NCBI RefSeq assembly: GCF_016612545.1 | Contig: NZ_JAENRY010000008.1 | Coordinates: 1-62,833 of the forward strand | Direction of reading: 5' to 3' | DNA length: 62,833 nt | Source of the DNA: Streptomyces sp. MBT65 | GTDB taxonomy: Bacteria; Actinomycetota; Actinomycetes; Streptomycetales; Streptomycetaceae | Shown here: positions 1 through 9,275 of the stretch, piece by piece | Layout: each line of letters opens with the position of its first letter | Numbering within the stretch: position 1 is the stretch's first letter | The notes under the pieces: generated by a model | Seen by the model: only the letters and a program-made list of their open reading frames with translations | Told to the model about the DNA's origin: nothing | Database searches by the model: none | Program-made: the position numbers and the translations under genes

Positions 1-320
1 GAGCCTGCGGTGAGCGACGGCCGGGGAGGGGCGGCGGGTGTTCGGAGCCCATCCCCTTCGGCCGACTCGGCGTGGCATCAGGGCTGTTCGCCGACCGCGC
101 CGACGGGCGCGCCCAACTCGCGCCGGTGGAGCGCCTGTTCGTGGCCCGCGCCGAGGGACTCCCCCGCCGACGAACCGACCGACGCGGCATCACCGTGAAC
201 CCGACCCACAGGCCCACGGAGCACAACACACGGCCCGACAGCCCACCCCCGCCCCGGAGTTGACGATCCGCGTCGGAAATTCGCGCGCACGATCATGCCC
301 GGACCGGGCAGGGTCCCCGC
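1..320. other. Left edge, no gene assigned
   Basis: An open frame runs in from the window edge on the plus strand (bases 3 to 263). It ends in a Pro/Arg-rich tail and could be the C-terminus of an upstream protein, but I recognise no domain and the composition does not look convincingly coding. The last 60 bases lead into the next gene. Confidence 0.3.
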
Positions 321-1364
321 ATGAGCTTCACGAACATGCCACCTTTCTTACCGGGCCTCGAACTCTCCCGCCGTTTCTACACGGAAGCCGTCCGCCCCCT
401 CCTCGAGGAGACCGCCCCCGATCTCCCCCACTCCGCCGCGCGCATCGGCGGCGGCTCCGAGGTCCTCGGCTACGACACCCCGCGCTCGCGCGACCACGAG
501 TGGGGCCCGCGGCTCCAGCTCTTCCTCCGCCCCCGGGACGTCCCCCGGCACGCGGGCCGGATCAGACACCACCTCGCCGAGCACCTCCCGAAGACCTTCC
601 ACGGCTATCCGACCCACTTCGCCGCCACCGGCGACGGCGACGTCCGCGTCATGCGCGCGACCGACGGCCCGGTCCACCACCGGGTCGAAGTCACCCACAC
701 CACGGCCTGGTTCACCGCGACCCTCGGCTTCGACCCGGCGCAGGGCATCACCCCGGCGGACTGGCTGACCACACCCGCCCAACTCCTCGCCGAAGTCACC
801 GCGGGCGCCGTCTTCCACGACGGCCTGCACCAACTCGGCCCGCTGCGCCACACCTTGCGCTGGTATCCCCGCGACATCTGGCTGCACGTCATGGCCCGCC
901 AGTGGCAGCGCATCGCCGAACGGGAAGCCTTCGTCGGCCGCTGCGGCGAGGTCGGCGACGAGCTGGGCTCCGCGATGATCGCGGCCCACCAGACCCGCCA
1001 GCTGATGCGCCTGTGCCTCCTCATGGACCGCCGCTACCCGCCGTACGACAAATGGCTGGGCAGTGCCTTCGCCCGCACGACCGCCGGTCACCGTCTCACC
1101 CCGGTCCTCACGGCCGCCCTCGCCGCCACGGACTGGCACACCCGCGAGAAGCATCTGGCCTACGCCTACGAAGCGGTGGCGGGCATCCACAACCAACTCG
1201 ACCTGACCGACCGCGTCGACCCGGCCACCCGCCCGTACCACTCCAGACCGTTCCGGGTCCTGCACGCCGAACGCTTCACGAAGGCCCTGCTCGCCCGCGT
1301 CACGGACCCGGCACTCCGCGAACTTCCCGACGGCATACGGCAGTTCAGTCCGGACGAGGACTGA
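321..1364 (+). CDS. DUF4037 family protein (nucleotidyltransferase-like)
   Basis: A 347-residue protein. The N-terminal part carries the block LGYDTPRSRDHEWGPRL, which fits the nucleotidyltransferase-like fold proposed for DUF4037 proteins, with clustered acidic residues that could bind metal. The remaining helical part includes the conserved run MARQWQRIAEREAFVGRCGE. The substrate is unknown. The gene converges on the XRE-family regulator, and the unbroken frame of that regulator runs about 200 bases into this gene from the other side. Family assignment is by recognition of these conserved stretches only. Confidence 0.75.
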   Translation: MSFTNMPPFLPGLELSRRFYTEAVRPLLEETAPDLPHSAARIGGGSEVLGYDTPRSRDHEWGPRLQLFLRPRDVPRHAGRIRHHLAEHLPKTFHGYPTHFAATGDGDVRVMRATDGPVHHRVEVTHTTAWFTATLGFDPAQGITPADWLTTPAQLLAEVTAGAVFHDGLHQLGPLRHTLRWYPRDIWLHVMARQWQRIAEREAFVGRCGEVGDELGSAMIAAHQTRQLMRLCLLMDRRYPPYDKWLGSAFARTTAGHRLTPVLTAALAATDWHTREKHLAYAYEAVAGIHNQLDLTDRVDPATRPYHSRPFRVLHAERFTKALLARVTDPALRELPDGIRQFSPDED

Positions 1365-2263
1365 ACTCGGCGTCGCTCAGCACGTGTTGGCGACGCGGGC
1401 ACTCCGGCCGACGGCGGGCGGGGCGGCGATGGGGACGGCCGCGCCGCCGCGGACGCGCTGTCGGCGCCCGCCGTGGCCACGACGATGCGTTGGCCCTCGT
1501 CCTGGGGGACGCCCAGGGACTGCAGGTTGAGCTCCATGCGGCCGACGACCGGGTGGTGCATGCGATAGGCGGCGAGGGCCCACTTCCTGACCCCGTGCTC
1601 GGCCCACATCGTGGCGAACTCCTCGCTCCTCATGGTCAGTTCACCGATGAGCGAGGCCAGCCGGGGATCGTCGGGGTGCTGCCCGGCGGCGAGCCGGAGC
1701 TTGCCGACCACGTTCCTGGCCTTCTTCGGCCAGTCCACGAACAGGTCCCGGGTGTGCGCGTCCAGGAACACCAGCCGCGCCATGTTCGGCCGCCGGTCGG
1801 CCTGTTCGGGTATCCGCGCCTCCAAGTGCCCGGCGAACAGGGCGTGTCCGGCGCGGTTCCAGGCCAGTACGTCGCTACGGCGGCCGAGGACGATCGCGGG
1901 TGCGTCGCCGAACGCGGCGAGGAGTTGCCGGGTCGCCTCACCGGTCCGCTCCGGCGCGGGCCTGCGCCGGGTGGTGACGCGGCGCGCCGCGCCGGCCAGA
2001 TCGTGCAGATGGGCACGCTCCACCTCGTCGAGACCGAGGGCACGGGCCAGCGCGTCCAGGACCTCGGGGGACGCGTTGAGCGAGCTGCCCTGTTCAAGCC
2101 GGGTGTAGTAGGACAGGCCCACTCCGGCGAGCCGCGCCAACTCGTCCCGACGCAGCCCGGGCACCCGACGCCGCTCTCCGTACTCCGGGATCCCCACATC
2201 CGCCGGCCGCAACTGGGCCCGACGCGTCCTGAGGAACTCCCGCAACCGCGGCTTCCTGTCCAT
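1166..2263 (-). CDS. XRE-family regulator with MmyB-like ligand domain
   Basis: Starts at the ATG giving MDRKPRLREFLRTRRAQL. The N-terminal third is a Cro/C1-type helix-turn-helix (RVPGLRRDELARLAGVGLSY followed by YTRLEQG). The middle is an MmyB-like ligand domain with the typical PAIVLGRRSDVLAWN and NMARLVFLDAHTRDLFVDW stretches. Homologues usually stop soon after the segment corresponding to QSLGVPQDEGQRIVVATA. Here the open frame continues through a low-complexity Ser/Pro tail and ends inside the DUF4037 gene. A -1 shift near 1440 would end the protein at 1377, exactly between the two genes. The family is secure; the C-terminal end is doubtful. Likely a transcriptional repressor or activator of an unknown neighbour. 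Confidence 0.8.
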   Translation of the reverse strand: MDRKPRLREFLRTRRAQLRPADVGIPEYGERRRVPGLRRDELARLAGVGLSYYTRLEQGSSLNASPEVLDALARALGLDEVERAHLHDLAGAARRVTTRRRPAPERTGEATRQLLAAFGDAPAIVLGRRSDVLAWNRAGHALFAGHLEARIPEQADRRPNMARLVFLDAHTRDLFVDWPKKARNVVGKLRLAAGQHPDDPRLASLIGELTMRSEEFATMWAEHGVRKWALAAYRMHHPVVGRMELNLQSLGVPQDEGQRIVVATAGADSASAAARPSPSPPRPPSAGVPASPTRAERRRVQSSSGLNCRMPSGSSRSAGSVTRASRAFVKRSACRTRNGLEWYGRVAGSTRSVRSSWLWMPATAS

Positions 2264-2384
2264 GGCCCCGAGTATCCGCCGACGGAACACCGCACAGCCT
2301 GCCCCTGCCAAGGGCAGGCAACGCGGTGTCGACCTCGGCTCGACTCAACTCACCCGTGGACGGCGGGCGTTCGTGGCGGTCGCC

Positions 2385-2897
2385 TCACCTGCCGACCGCC
2401 GGACGACTGGACGGACCGGGCTGTTCCGGGACGACAGCCGACACTCCGGCCTCGTCCGCGGCGATCAGCGCGCTCGCGGTCAGCGACGTGCCGTCGTGGC
2501 CGGACGCGGCGGCCATCAGCCGGGCCGCCGACTCCGCCCCGGTCTCCGGCGGGATGATCAGCAGGTCCCAGCGTCCGGTGCCGTAGGAGAGCAGCAGCAG
2601 CTTGTGCGGGTCGAATTCGGTGAACCAGCCGGCCTTGACGACGTGACCGTCCACGGGAATCTTGTGGGGGATGTCCGGCCAGTACATCGCGTTGACGGCG
2701 ACGCGGGTGATGCGGCCCCACAAGGGGTCCAACACGGCGGTCAGCGCGGGCAGTTCGCTCAGCAGATCCCGGGAGCGGGGCCACCAGGCACCGTCCAGGA
2801 GTCCGTGGGTGGCACCGTCGCTCTTCAGGGCGAGCCGGGCGGCCGGGGCCGCGACGGGCTCGGGCTGCGGCAGGGTGGACAGCAAGGTCGCCGACAT
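2385..2897 (-). CDS. DUF5994 family protein
   Basis: A 170-residue protein started at the ATG giving MSATLLSTLPQ. The longer open frame upstream has shadow-like composition. Recognisable family features are LKSDGATHGLLDGAWWPRS, LPALTAVLDPLWGRITRVAVN and the segment GRWDLLIIPPETGAESAARLM. Proteins of this kind are common small cytoplasmic Streptomyces proteins of unknown function, often found near anti-sigma-antagonist or stress genes, as here with a STAS protein next to it. No catalytic motif is visible. Confidence 0.75.
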   Translation of the reverse strand: MSATLLSTLPQPEPVAAPAARLALKSDGATHGLLDGAWWPRSRDLLSELPALTAVLDPLWGRITRVAVNAMYWPDIPHKIPVDGHVVKAGWFTEFDPHKLLLLSYGTGRWDLLIIPPETGAESAARLMAAASGHDGTSLTASALIAADEAGVSAVVPEQPGPSSRPAVGR

Positions 2898-3193
2898 GAT
2901 GCGGACCCGTCTCCGGGCCGCCTCTACGGCAGCACGGGTTTCATCTCTCGCCGAGGACGACCCGGTGCGGAAGCCGGTGTGCGAAGTGCCCTCGGTACTG
3001 TCCACCGTACTCCGCGCTCCGCACGGCCCGGCTCGTTCGGGAGTGCGCGGAAGTGCGGTGGAGCAACCGAGGGCTCTTGACGTACGGTGTCCGGCCCCGG
3101 CGTCCTGCCCTCGCGTTTCCTCCCCCGGGGCAGCCCGTGACCCCGGCCGGGGCATTTCGGGGGGGGGAGGCGTCGCCTGGCTTGCGCCGTACG

Positions 3194-3583
3194 CTACGGG
3201 GCCCGGTCTGCCGTCGCACGGTCCGCGGGTATGTCCTGCCAGGCGTCCTGGGTGCTCGCGTACCGCGGGAAACGGTCCTGCAGACCGGCGGCCCGGAACA
3301 CGAGACTCGCGCCTGGCCGGTCATGCACGACCCGCAGCCATCCGAGCCGCTCGCAGCACTCCTTCCACGCCGCGCACAGCGGATCCAGGACGCTGCCGTC
3401 CATGAACGTGACACCGCGCAGATCCACGATGAGAAGCAGCCGCCCGCTGCCGTGCCGGGCGTCCACCAGATCACGCGCGAAAGCGGGCGCGGTCGTCAGG
3501 TCCAACTCGCCGTCGGCCATGACCACACGCAATTCGTCGAACAGGTCGGAATGCGGGCCCATACGACCCAACTCCTCTGCCAC
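3194..3583 (-). CDS. STAS-domain anti-sigma factor antagonist-like protein
   Basis: A 129-residue single STAS domain. The N-terminal strand pattern (ELRVVMADGELDLTTAPAF) and the loop VDLRGVTFMDGSVLDPL match RsbV/SpoIIAA-type antagonists. The serine in DGSVL occupies the position normally phosphorylated by the partner anti-sigma kinase, but the usual D-S-S-G context has become D-G-S-V, so phospho-regulation may be altered. No kinase or sigma factor lies next to it, so any partner would act in trans. Monocistronic by position. Confidence 0.8.
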   Translation of the reverse strand: MAEELGRMGPHSDLFDELRVVMADGELDLTTAPAFARDLVDARHGSGRLLLIVDLRGVTFMDGSVLDPLCAAWKECCERLGWLRVVHDRPGASLVFRAAGLQDRFPRYASTQDAWQDIPADRATADRAP

Positions 3584-3723
3584 CGGGGGGCTTTCGCCAT
3601 GCGCAGGGCCTCTGTTGCGCGGAACGGCACGTACGGAGAGGGCCGGGGTCTGGGGCGGACCGTAGGACGACAGTACTGCCGCGGAGGGGTCGGCCCGCCG
3701 ACTCTCGCCAGGTACGCCCGAGA

Positions 3724-4125
3724 GTGATCGAAGGTGTCGTTCCTGGTCGGTTCCTGCCGGAACCGAGGGCGAAGGTGCAAGAGAACGGCGCGGACCGGGG
3801 TCGGCCCGGGAGCCGGCCCTGGTCCAGGTCCAGGTCCTGTTCGGCTTCGGTTTCCCTCGTCGGCAGCCCCGCCCTGGCCGGTGTCGCGCGGGCGGACTCG
3901 GCGGCCCTGGTGACCTGCCTGGGTACCGCGCGGCAGAGCTACGGCCCCGCGGTCACTTCGGCCGACATCGCCGTCGACCACACCACCGACGTGAGCTGCC
4001 TCGTCGCCCCGCCCCTCGCCTCCACGACCGTGGACATCACCTGGAGCAACGGCCTGCACAGCACCGCCGCCGTCACGGTCGTGGTCACCCCCCGCACCAC
4101 CGGAACCACCGTCTCCGGCCTCTGA
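3724..4125 (+). CDS. Small secreted hypothetical protein, N-terminus uncertain
   Basis: The C-terminal 75 residues look like a compact beta-rich exported domain (CLGTARQSYGPAVTSADI onward, two cysteines, ending TTGTTVSGL). The segment ASVSLVGSPALAGVARADS just before it resembles the end of a signal peptide. The preceding 40 residues are Arg/Ser-rich and do not form a normal signal peptide n-region, so the true start may lie elsewhere or the 5' end may be frameshifted or decayed. No function can be assigned. Confidence 0.45.
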   Translation: MIEGVVPGRFLPEPRAKVQENGADRGRPGSRPWSRSRSCSASVSLVGSPALAGVARADSAALVTCLGTARQSYGPAVTSADIAVDHTTDVSCLVAPPLASTTVDITWSNGLHSTAAVTVVVTPRTTGTTVSGL

Positions 4126-4146
4126 CCGCTCCGCAGTGCACTGAGG

Positions 4147-5283
4147 TCAGGCGGAGTCGTCGGCCTGTAGTTCCAGGTGGAGTTCGTAGCCGCCGTCGGT
4201 CGTCGGACCGGAGGTGATGGTGCCGCCGAGGAGTTCGGCGCGCTGGCGCAGGCCGACGAGACCGTGGTGGGCTCCGGGCAGCGGGAGTGCGGAGCGGGTG
4301 GCGGCGGTGTTGGTGATGGTGGTGCGCAGGGCGCCGTCCCGGTGGTGGATGCGGACGGTCGCGGTGGCGCCGGGGGCGTGTTTGCGGACGTTGGTGAGCG
4401 CCTCCTGGACCGTGCGGTAGACGGCGCGCTGGAGGGTGGGCGGGAGTCCGTCCGGCAGGTCCGTCTCCAGGTGGGTCTCGATGCCGCTGGCGTCGATCAG
4501 CTGGTGCAGATCGGCGAGGGACGGCTGGGGCGTGAGTTCGGTGGGACGGCTGCCGGCGGCGCGCAGGACGCCGACCATGTGCCGTAGCTCCTCCAGGGTC
4601 TGCACGCTCAGCCGGCGGATCGTGGCCCCGGCCGCTCGCGCCTCGGCGTCCGGGCTGCCGACCTGGAGTGCGCCGGCGGTCACGGCGATGAGGCTGACCT
4701 GGTGGGAGACCACGTCGTGCATCTCGCGGGCGAGTTGGGCCCGCTCCTTCGCCAACACGGCCTGGGCGCTGAGCAGTTGCTCCTGCTCACGGGCCTCCGA
4801 GATCTCGGCAAGCCGAAGCGTCAACTCCCGCCGCGCCTGGACGAGTTGACCGAGGAAGACCGGAGCGGCGGCCGTGGCGAGGGTGTAGGTGAGGTGGACC
4901 AGGCTGTAGGTCTCGTCGAGTTCGTCGACATCGAGGGACGTCCACGGCCAGGGCATGAAGTCGACGGTGGCGAAGGCCAGAGCGCAGACCGCGAGCAGCG
5001 CGCGGTGCCGGCAGAGCGAGGAGAGGGTGTACAGCGCGGCCATCGTGGCGAACGCCGCGTCGCCGATCAGGGCGGAGGGGAGCGTGAGGACGAAGGCCGG
5101 CAGCGGGCGGTGGCGGCGCAGCGTGAGGGCCAGGGCGGCGAGGAGGCCGTAGGCGGTGGCGGGGTGGTTGTCGCTGTCGAGGTTCACCCACAGGTCCAGC
5201 AGCGCGGCGCAGACCAGCAGCGCGTCCAGCAACAGGGCAGGCGGGCGGCGGGAGTTCGGCCGGGGATTCGGATGCGGGTTCAT
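4147..5283 (-). CDS. NarL/DesK-type sensor histidine kinase
   Basis: A 378-residue membrane kinase started at the ATG overlapping the regulator stop. Several hydrophobic segments occupy roughly the first 150 residues, followed by a helical linker (QARRELTLRLAEISEAREQE) and the HisKA_3 dimerisation helix AREMHDVVSHQVSLI, with the phospho-accepting His at about residue 189. The ATPase domain contains the N-box TVQEALTNVRKHA and ends with HGLVGLRQRAELLGG. It forms a two-gene operon with the response regulator, which is translated first, and the overlap is ATGA. The extracellular part is short, so the signal is probably sensed in or at the membrane. Stimulus unknown. Confidence 0.92.
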   Translation of the reverse strand: MNPHPNPRPNSRRPPALLLDALLVCAALLDLWVNLDSDNHPATAYGLLAALALTLRRHRPLPAFVLTLPSALIGDAAFATMAALYTLSSLCRHRALLAVCALAFATVDFMPWPWTSLDVDELDETYSLVHLTYTLATAAAPVFLGQLVQARRELTLRLAEISEAREQEQLLSAQAVLAKERAQLAREMHDVVSHQVSLIAVTAGALQVGSPDAEARAAGATIRRLSVQTLEELRHMVGVLRAAGSRPTELTPQPSLADLHQLIDASGIETHLETDLPDGLPPTLQRAVYRTVQEALTNVRKHAPGATATVRIHHRDGALRTTITNTAATRSALPLPGAHHGLVGLRQRAELLGGTITSGPTTDGGYELHLELQADDSA

Positions 5284-5948
5284 CGGTCGGCTCCGTCCTC
5301 GGGCGGCCTGAGCAGTCCGGCCCGTTCGGCGACCAGCGCGGCCTGCACCCGGTTGTCGACCCGCAACTTCTCCAGGACGACGCTGACATGGCCCTTGACG
5401 GTGCCGGTGCTCAGATGGAGCCGGTCGCCGATGTCGGTGTTGGAGAGGCCCTCGGCCATCAGCGCGAGGACGGCACGCTCGCGCCCGCTCAGCCGGTCGA
5501 CGAGCCGGACGGCGTAGGGCTCGCGCCCGCCCTGGTCGAGGAAGCTGTCCACCACGGTGCGTATGACCTGAGACGACAGGACGGTTCCCCCCTCGGCCAA
5601 GGTGCGGATCAGATAGGGCAGTTGCTCGGGGTCGGTGTCCTTGAGGAGGAAACCCGCGGCGCCGGAACGCAGCGCCGCCTCGACGTACTCGTCGGTGTCG
5701 AACGTCGTCAGCATGGCCACCACGGGAGGGTCCGGCAGTCGGCGGAGTTCGGCCAGGACGGTCAGTCCGTCCACGTCGGGCATCCGGATGTCGAGCAGGA
5801 CGACATCGGGGCTCAACTCCCGTACGGCCTGGAGGGCTTGGCCGCCGGGAACCGCCGCGACGGCTCCGATGCCGTCCGAGGCGTTGAGGATGTGGGTGAA
5901 GCCGGTGCGGACGAGAGCCTCGTCGTCGACCACCAGTACACGGATCAT
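5280..5948 (-). CDS. LuxR/NarL-type response regulator
   Basis: A 222-residue regulator with a receiver domain (acidic pair D8/D9, phospho-acceptor D53 in VVLLDIRMP, conserved Lys in FLLKDT) and a C-terminal LuxR-type helix-turn-helix (LSGRERAVLALMAEGLSNTD, then STGTVKGHVSVVLEKL). Its stop overlaps the kinase start by four bases, so the pair is translationally coupled. The next gene, a DUF418-like membrane protein, starts about 210 bases away in the opposite direction and is a natural candidate target. Confidence 0.93.
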   Translation of the reverse strand: MIRVLVVDDEALVRTGFTHILNASDGIGAVAAVPGGQALQAVRELSPDVVLLDIRMPDVDGLTVLAELRRLPDPPVVAMLTTFDTDEYVEAALRSGAAGFLLKDTDPEQLPYLIRTLAEGGTVLSSQVIRTVVDSFLDQGGREPYAVRLVDRLSGRERAVLALMAEGLSNTDIGDRLHLSTGTVKGHVSVVLEKLRVDNRVQAALVAERAGLLRPPEDGADR

Positions 5949-6161
5949 GCGCGCTCCGCTCCTCAACTGCCTTGCGCCGTAACTGCCCTGCGTCCGAGGG
6001 GTAGCACGCCGAACGGCGCCCGCGCCCCCGGAACCGGTTCGGCTCCGGTCCGTCGTCGACACGGACCGTCCGGTCGGCCGGTGCGGTTCCGGCCGGTCGG
6101 CGGACCCGCTCCGGAAGGTTGCCGGGTGTTCTGCTGCACGCGGCCCGCGAATCCTGAGGGC

Positions 6162-7412
6162 ATGACACACGACGCATCGCCGGCCGCGCCGGCCGCCGCG
6201 TTACCCGAGCGGCAGCCGGTCCCCTTCGACGCTCCAACGACCGGACGGCTGATCGGTGTCGACCTGGCGCGCGGACTCGCCGTCCTCGGCATGTACTCCG
6301 CGCACGTCGGCCCCGACGTCACGGTCGGCGGACCCGTCGGCTTCCTGCTGGAGACCGCCCGAGGCCGCTCCTCCGCCCTGTTCGCCGTACTCGCCGGGTT
6401 CTCGCTGATCATCATCACCGGCCGCCCCCACCCCCGGACCGGCCGCGCCGGGCGCCGGGCGATGACCCGGGTCGCGATCCGCGCCGTAGTCCTGCTGACG
6501 CTCGGCTACGCGCTGACCGCCCTGGGCACCGAGGTCGACGTGATCCTCAGCTGCTACGGCCTGCTCTTCCTGACCGTGCTCCCACTGCACCGGCTACGCG
6601 CCGCCACGCTCGCGCTCATCGCCGCCACCGGAGCACTGGCCCTGCCCCAACTCCTCTACGCCGTACGGAAGTCCATCGAGGCGGGCACCTGGTCGGACGC
6701 CGTCATCCAGGCGGACCCGCTGGCCCGGATCAGCGGCACGGACGGGGTCGTAGAGCTGCTGTTCACCGGCGACTACCCGGCCCTGACCTGGGCGCCGTTC
6801 CTGATCGCGGGCATGGCGGTGGCCCGGCTCGACCTCACCCGGCCCGGGATCCGGACCCGGCTCGCCCTGACCGGCGGCGCGCTCGCCGTGCTCGGCTACG
6901 GCGGCTCCTGGCTGGCCCTGCGCCTCGTCCCGCACGCGCTGAGCGTCATCTCGGCGGCCACGGGCGGCAGTTCGGCGTCGTCGGCCTGGTGGTCCGACAC
7001 GGTCGGCACGCCCGAGAACGGCACCCCGCTCGCCTGGCTCCTGGTGGCCGCCCCGCACAGCCAGACGACCTTCTCCGTCCTCGGCAACACGGGCGTCGCG
7101 TTCGTGGTGCTCGCCCTGTGCCTGACGGTCGCCGAGCGGACGCCCCGCCTCACCCGGTCACTGGCACCCGTCTCCGCGGTCGGCACGATGGCCCTGACCG
7201 TCTACGTCCTGCACATCGTCGCCCTCTGGCTCCTGACCGATGTCCGGTACGTGGCCGTCGTCGAGGACGAGACGATGGCCGGGCTGCCGGTGCTGCTCGC
7301 CTTTATCGCGACCGCGATGCTGCTGGCCACGGTGTGGAGGCGTCGCTTCAGGCGCGGGCCGCTGGAGTACCTGCTGCACAGGGCGACCCGGCCTGCGCGT
7401 CACGTCAGGTAG
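6162..7412 (+). CDS. DUF418/heparan-acetyltransferase-like membrane protein
   Basis: A 416-residue polytopic membrane protein started at the ATG giving MTHDASPAAPAAALPERQ. It shows the family opening GRLIGVDLARGLAVLGMYSAH and about ten hydrophobic segments. A late segment, VSAVGTMALTVYVLHIV, is typical of the DUF1624/DUF418 acyltransferase-like superfamily. These proteins are thought to move acyl groups across the membrane or to be transport-related; the substrate is unknown. It is divergent from the two-component operon and may be under its control. Confidence 0.82.
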   Translation: MTHDASPAAPAAALPERQPVPFDAPTTGRLIGVDLARGLAVLGMYSAHVGPDVTVGGPVGFLLETARGRSSALFAVLAGFSLIIITGRPHPRTGRAGRRAMTRVAIRAVVLLTLGYALTALGTEVDVILSCYGLLFLTVLPLHRLRAATLALIAATGALALPQLLYAVRKSIEAGTWSDAVIQADPLARISGTDGVVELLFTGDYPALTWAPFLIAGMAVARLDLTRPGIRTRLALTGGALAVLGYGGSWLALRLVPHALSVISAATGGSSASSAWWSDTVGTPENGTPLAWLLVAAPHSQTTFSVLGNTGVAFVVLALCLTVAERTPRLTRSLAPVSAVGTMALTVYVLHIVALWLLTDVRYVAVVEDETMAGLPVLLAFIATAMLLATVWRRRFRRGPLEYLLHRATRPARHVR

Positions 7413-7453
7413 CTTCCGGCGGCGGCACCCGAATGTGGTGCGCGCGCCGGGTG

Positions 7454-7491
7454 CCGGGTGCCTGATCGAGGTTCGTCGGTCAGGCACCCGG
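7454..7491. terminator. Hairpin between convergent genes
   Basis: A 12-bp perfect stem (CCGGGTGCCTGA and its complement) with a 14-base loop lies between the stop of the membrane protein gene and the stop of the esterase gene. It probably terminates both. Confidence 0.7.
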
Positions 7492-7508
7492 ACGGTCCCG
7501 GCCGACGG

Positions 7509-9275
7509 TCACTTCTTGACGACGGACTCCACCCAGCTGATGAAGTTCGTCGTCGCGGTGCCGGTGCGCTCGGCCATGGTGTGCGCCTGGGCCCACACGG
7601 TGGCGAAGTCGACGTCGCGGATGCCGTAGTTCCGCAGGGCCAACTGCAGGTTGATCTCAGTGGTGTTGGCCGTGTCGCCCTGCATGATGCCGGTGCGGAT
7701 GCGCCAGTGCCGCGCCACCTTCGACCGCCGGTAGCCGGAGAAGGCGGGCGAGAGGAAGTACAGCGGGTTGTACGCCTCGGCCCGCCACGCCATGTCCTTG
7801 CCGACGCTGTCCTTCTTGGCGAAGTCGCTGTCGTACGCGGCGGCGCCGTAGGCGGAGTTCCAGTCGGAGTACGTGGCGTACGTCGTCTCGTTCGCCTTGA
7901 CGACATCACGGGTGAGCGGCGCGAAGTGCGAGGGGACGCCCAGCCCCATCGCGAAGACGCTGTTCTCGCCCTGCCCGCGGGAGTACCCGTCGAACGCGCC
8001 GACCGGCTTGTTCGCGTTCTTCTGGCTGTTGACGAAGCCTTCGAGGCCGGAGACCGTGGCGGTGTTGGTCGTGGCGTCGTAAGTGACCCACGTGCTGCCG
8101 GAGTTGAGGTAGGCGATGTAGTCGGCGACCGTCTCGTACGTCGTCGAGGTCCCCGTCTGGCCCGATCCGGGCGGACCGCCCTGGGTGGTGATGGTGTACG
8201 GGAAGGTGTTGTCCGACAGGAAGTGGTTCAGCGAGGTGGTGATCACCTCGATCAGGTGGTCGTAGTAACTGCCCGCCAGATGAACGCCGTTGCCGGACTC
8301 GGTGAGCTCCAGACGCCTGCCGTGCTCGTCGCGCAGACCCAGGCGGTTGACGTACGCGGGCCAGGCCTTGGCGAGGTCCGCCGAGTAGGCGCTGGTCCAC
8401 GTGGTGGACGCGCGCGTGCCGGTCGAGGCGAACTGGCCCATGTTCCACTCGTAGGACAGGTTGGCCTCGTGCAGGTTGGTGATCGGGCACCAGGCCATGA
8501 CGCCGGCGACCGCGTCGCTGAGGGGGCGCCCCTGGGCGTCCTCCATCGCGGCGCCGATCGTGCGCAGGTAGGGGTGGTACAGGGGGCTGTCGCCGGACGT
8601 GCCCGCCACGGTGTCCTGGGCGCCGCCGCCGCTCATGCCGAACAGGACGATGTCGTCCGTACTGCCGGGCAGGACGCTCTCGTTGTACCGGAGGAAGCGG
8701 ACCGCGGCCTTCAGGTCGGTCACGCCCCAGGGCGCAGCGTCGGAACGGGTGCTGGTCGAGCTGTCCCGGCCGCGCAGGCCCGGCCACACGTAGACGAGCC
8801 CGGCCGCGAGGTACTGGGACACGCTGCTGTAGCTGTACGACGTGGCCGGCGCCTGCTGGGCGTAGCCGGGGGTGTTGACCGGGATCACGATCGGCGCCGT
8901 GCGTCCCGAGTACTGCCCGACGGTGCCCTTCCGGTTGAGCTTCGCGGTGTACGTGGTCCCGTCGCTGTTCGCGGCGGCCGTCAGATAGGCGCCCGGGACG
9001 TAGATCGACAGGTTCTCGTAGTCCGCCGCGGCCGGGTTCGCGACGTACACCTTGCCGAGTTGGTAGTACACGTCGTTGGTCGCGTCGTACGACCAGGCGG
9101 TGGAATCGAACTCCAGCGAGTACGCCGAGGCCGAGCCCACCGAACTGCCCGACGCCCCGCCCGCCGACGAGGTACCGGCGAAAGCCGTGCCCGCCGCGCC
9201 CTCGGCGACTCCGAACGCGGTCATGGCCGCGACGCCCGTGGCACTCCGGATGACCGTTCTACGGTTGATGTCCAC
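7509..9275 (-). CDS. Tat-exported tannase-like esterase (alpha/beta hydrolase)
   Basis: A 588-residue exported enzyme. The GTG start is chosen because AAGGAGGT lies at good spacing before it and it gives a twin-arginine signal peptide (VDINRRTVIRSATGV, hydrophobic core, Ala-rich cleavage region). The nucleophile elbow FGMSGGGAQD and a late His in VWAQAHTMAERTG fit a Ser-Asp-His hydrolase. The overall layout, with a large inserted lid between nucleophile and His, resembles bacterial tannase/feruloyl-esterase-type carboxylesterases. The substrate is likely a plant phenolic ester, by inference only. An AT-rich operator-like palindrome lies about 130 bases upstream. Confidence 0.82.
   Translation of the reverse strand: MDINRRTVIRSATGVAAMTAFGVAEGAAGTAFAGTSSAGGASGSSVGSASAYSLEFDSTAWSYDATNDVYYQLGKVYVANPAAADYENLSIYVPGAYLTAAANSDGTTYTAKLNRKGTVGQYSGRTAPIVIPVNTPGYAQQAPATSYSYSSVSQYLAAGLVYVWPGLRGRDSSTSTRSDAAPWGVTDLKAAVRFLRYNESVLPGSTDDIVLFGMSGGGAQDTVAGTSGDSPLYHPYLRTIGAAMEDAQGRPLSDAVAGVMAWCPITNLHEANLSYEWNMGQFASTGTRASTTWTSAYSADLAKAWPAYVNRLGLRDEHGRRLELTESGNGVHLAGSYYDHLIEVITTSLNHFLSDNTFPYTITTQGGPPGSGQTGTSTTYETVADYIAYLNSGSTWVTYDATTNTATVSGLEGFVNSQKNANKPVGAFDGYSRGQGENSVFAMGLGVPSHFAPLTRDVVKANETTYATYSDWNSAYGAAAYDSDFAKKDSVGKDMAWRAEAYNPLYFLSPAFSGYRRSKVARHWRIRTGIMQGDTANTTEINLQLALRNYGIRDVDFATVWAQAHTMAERTGTATTNFISWVESVVKK

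Noticed and set aside
38..2557. An 839-codon plus-strand open frame
   Set aside because: Arg/Pro/His-rich shadow that crosses the DUF4037 and XRE genes; it has no recognisable fold.
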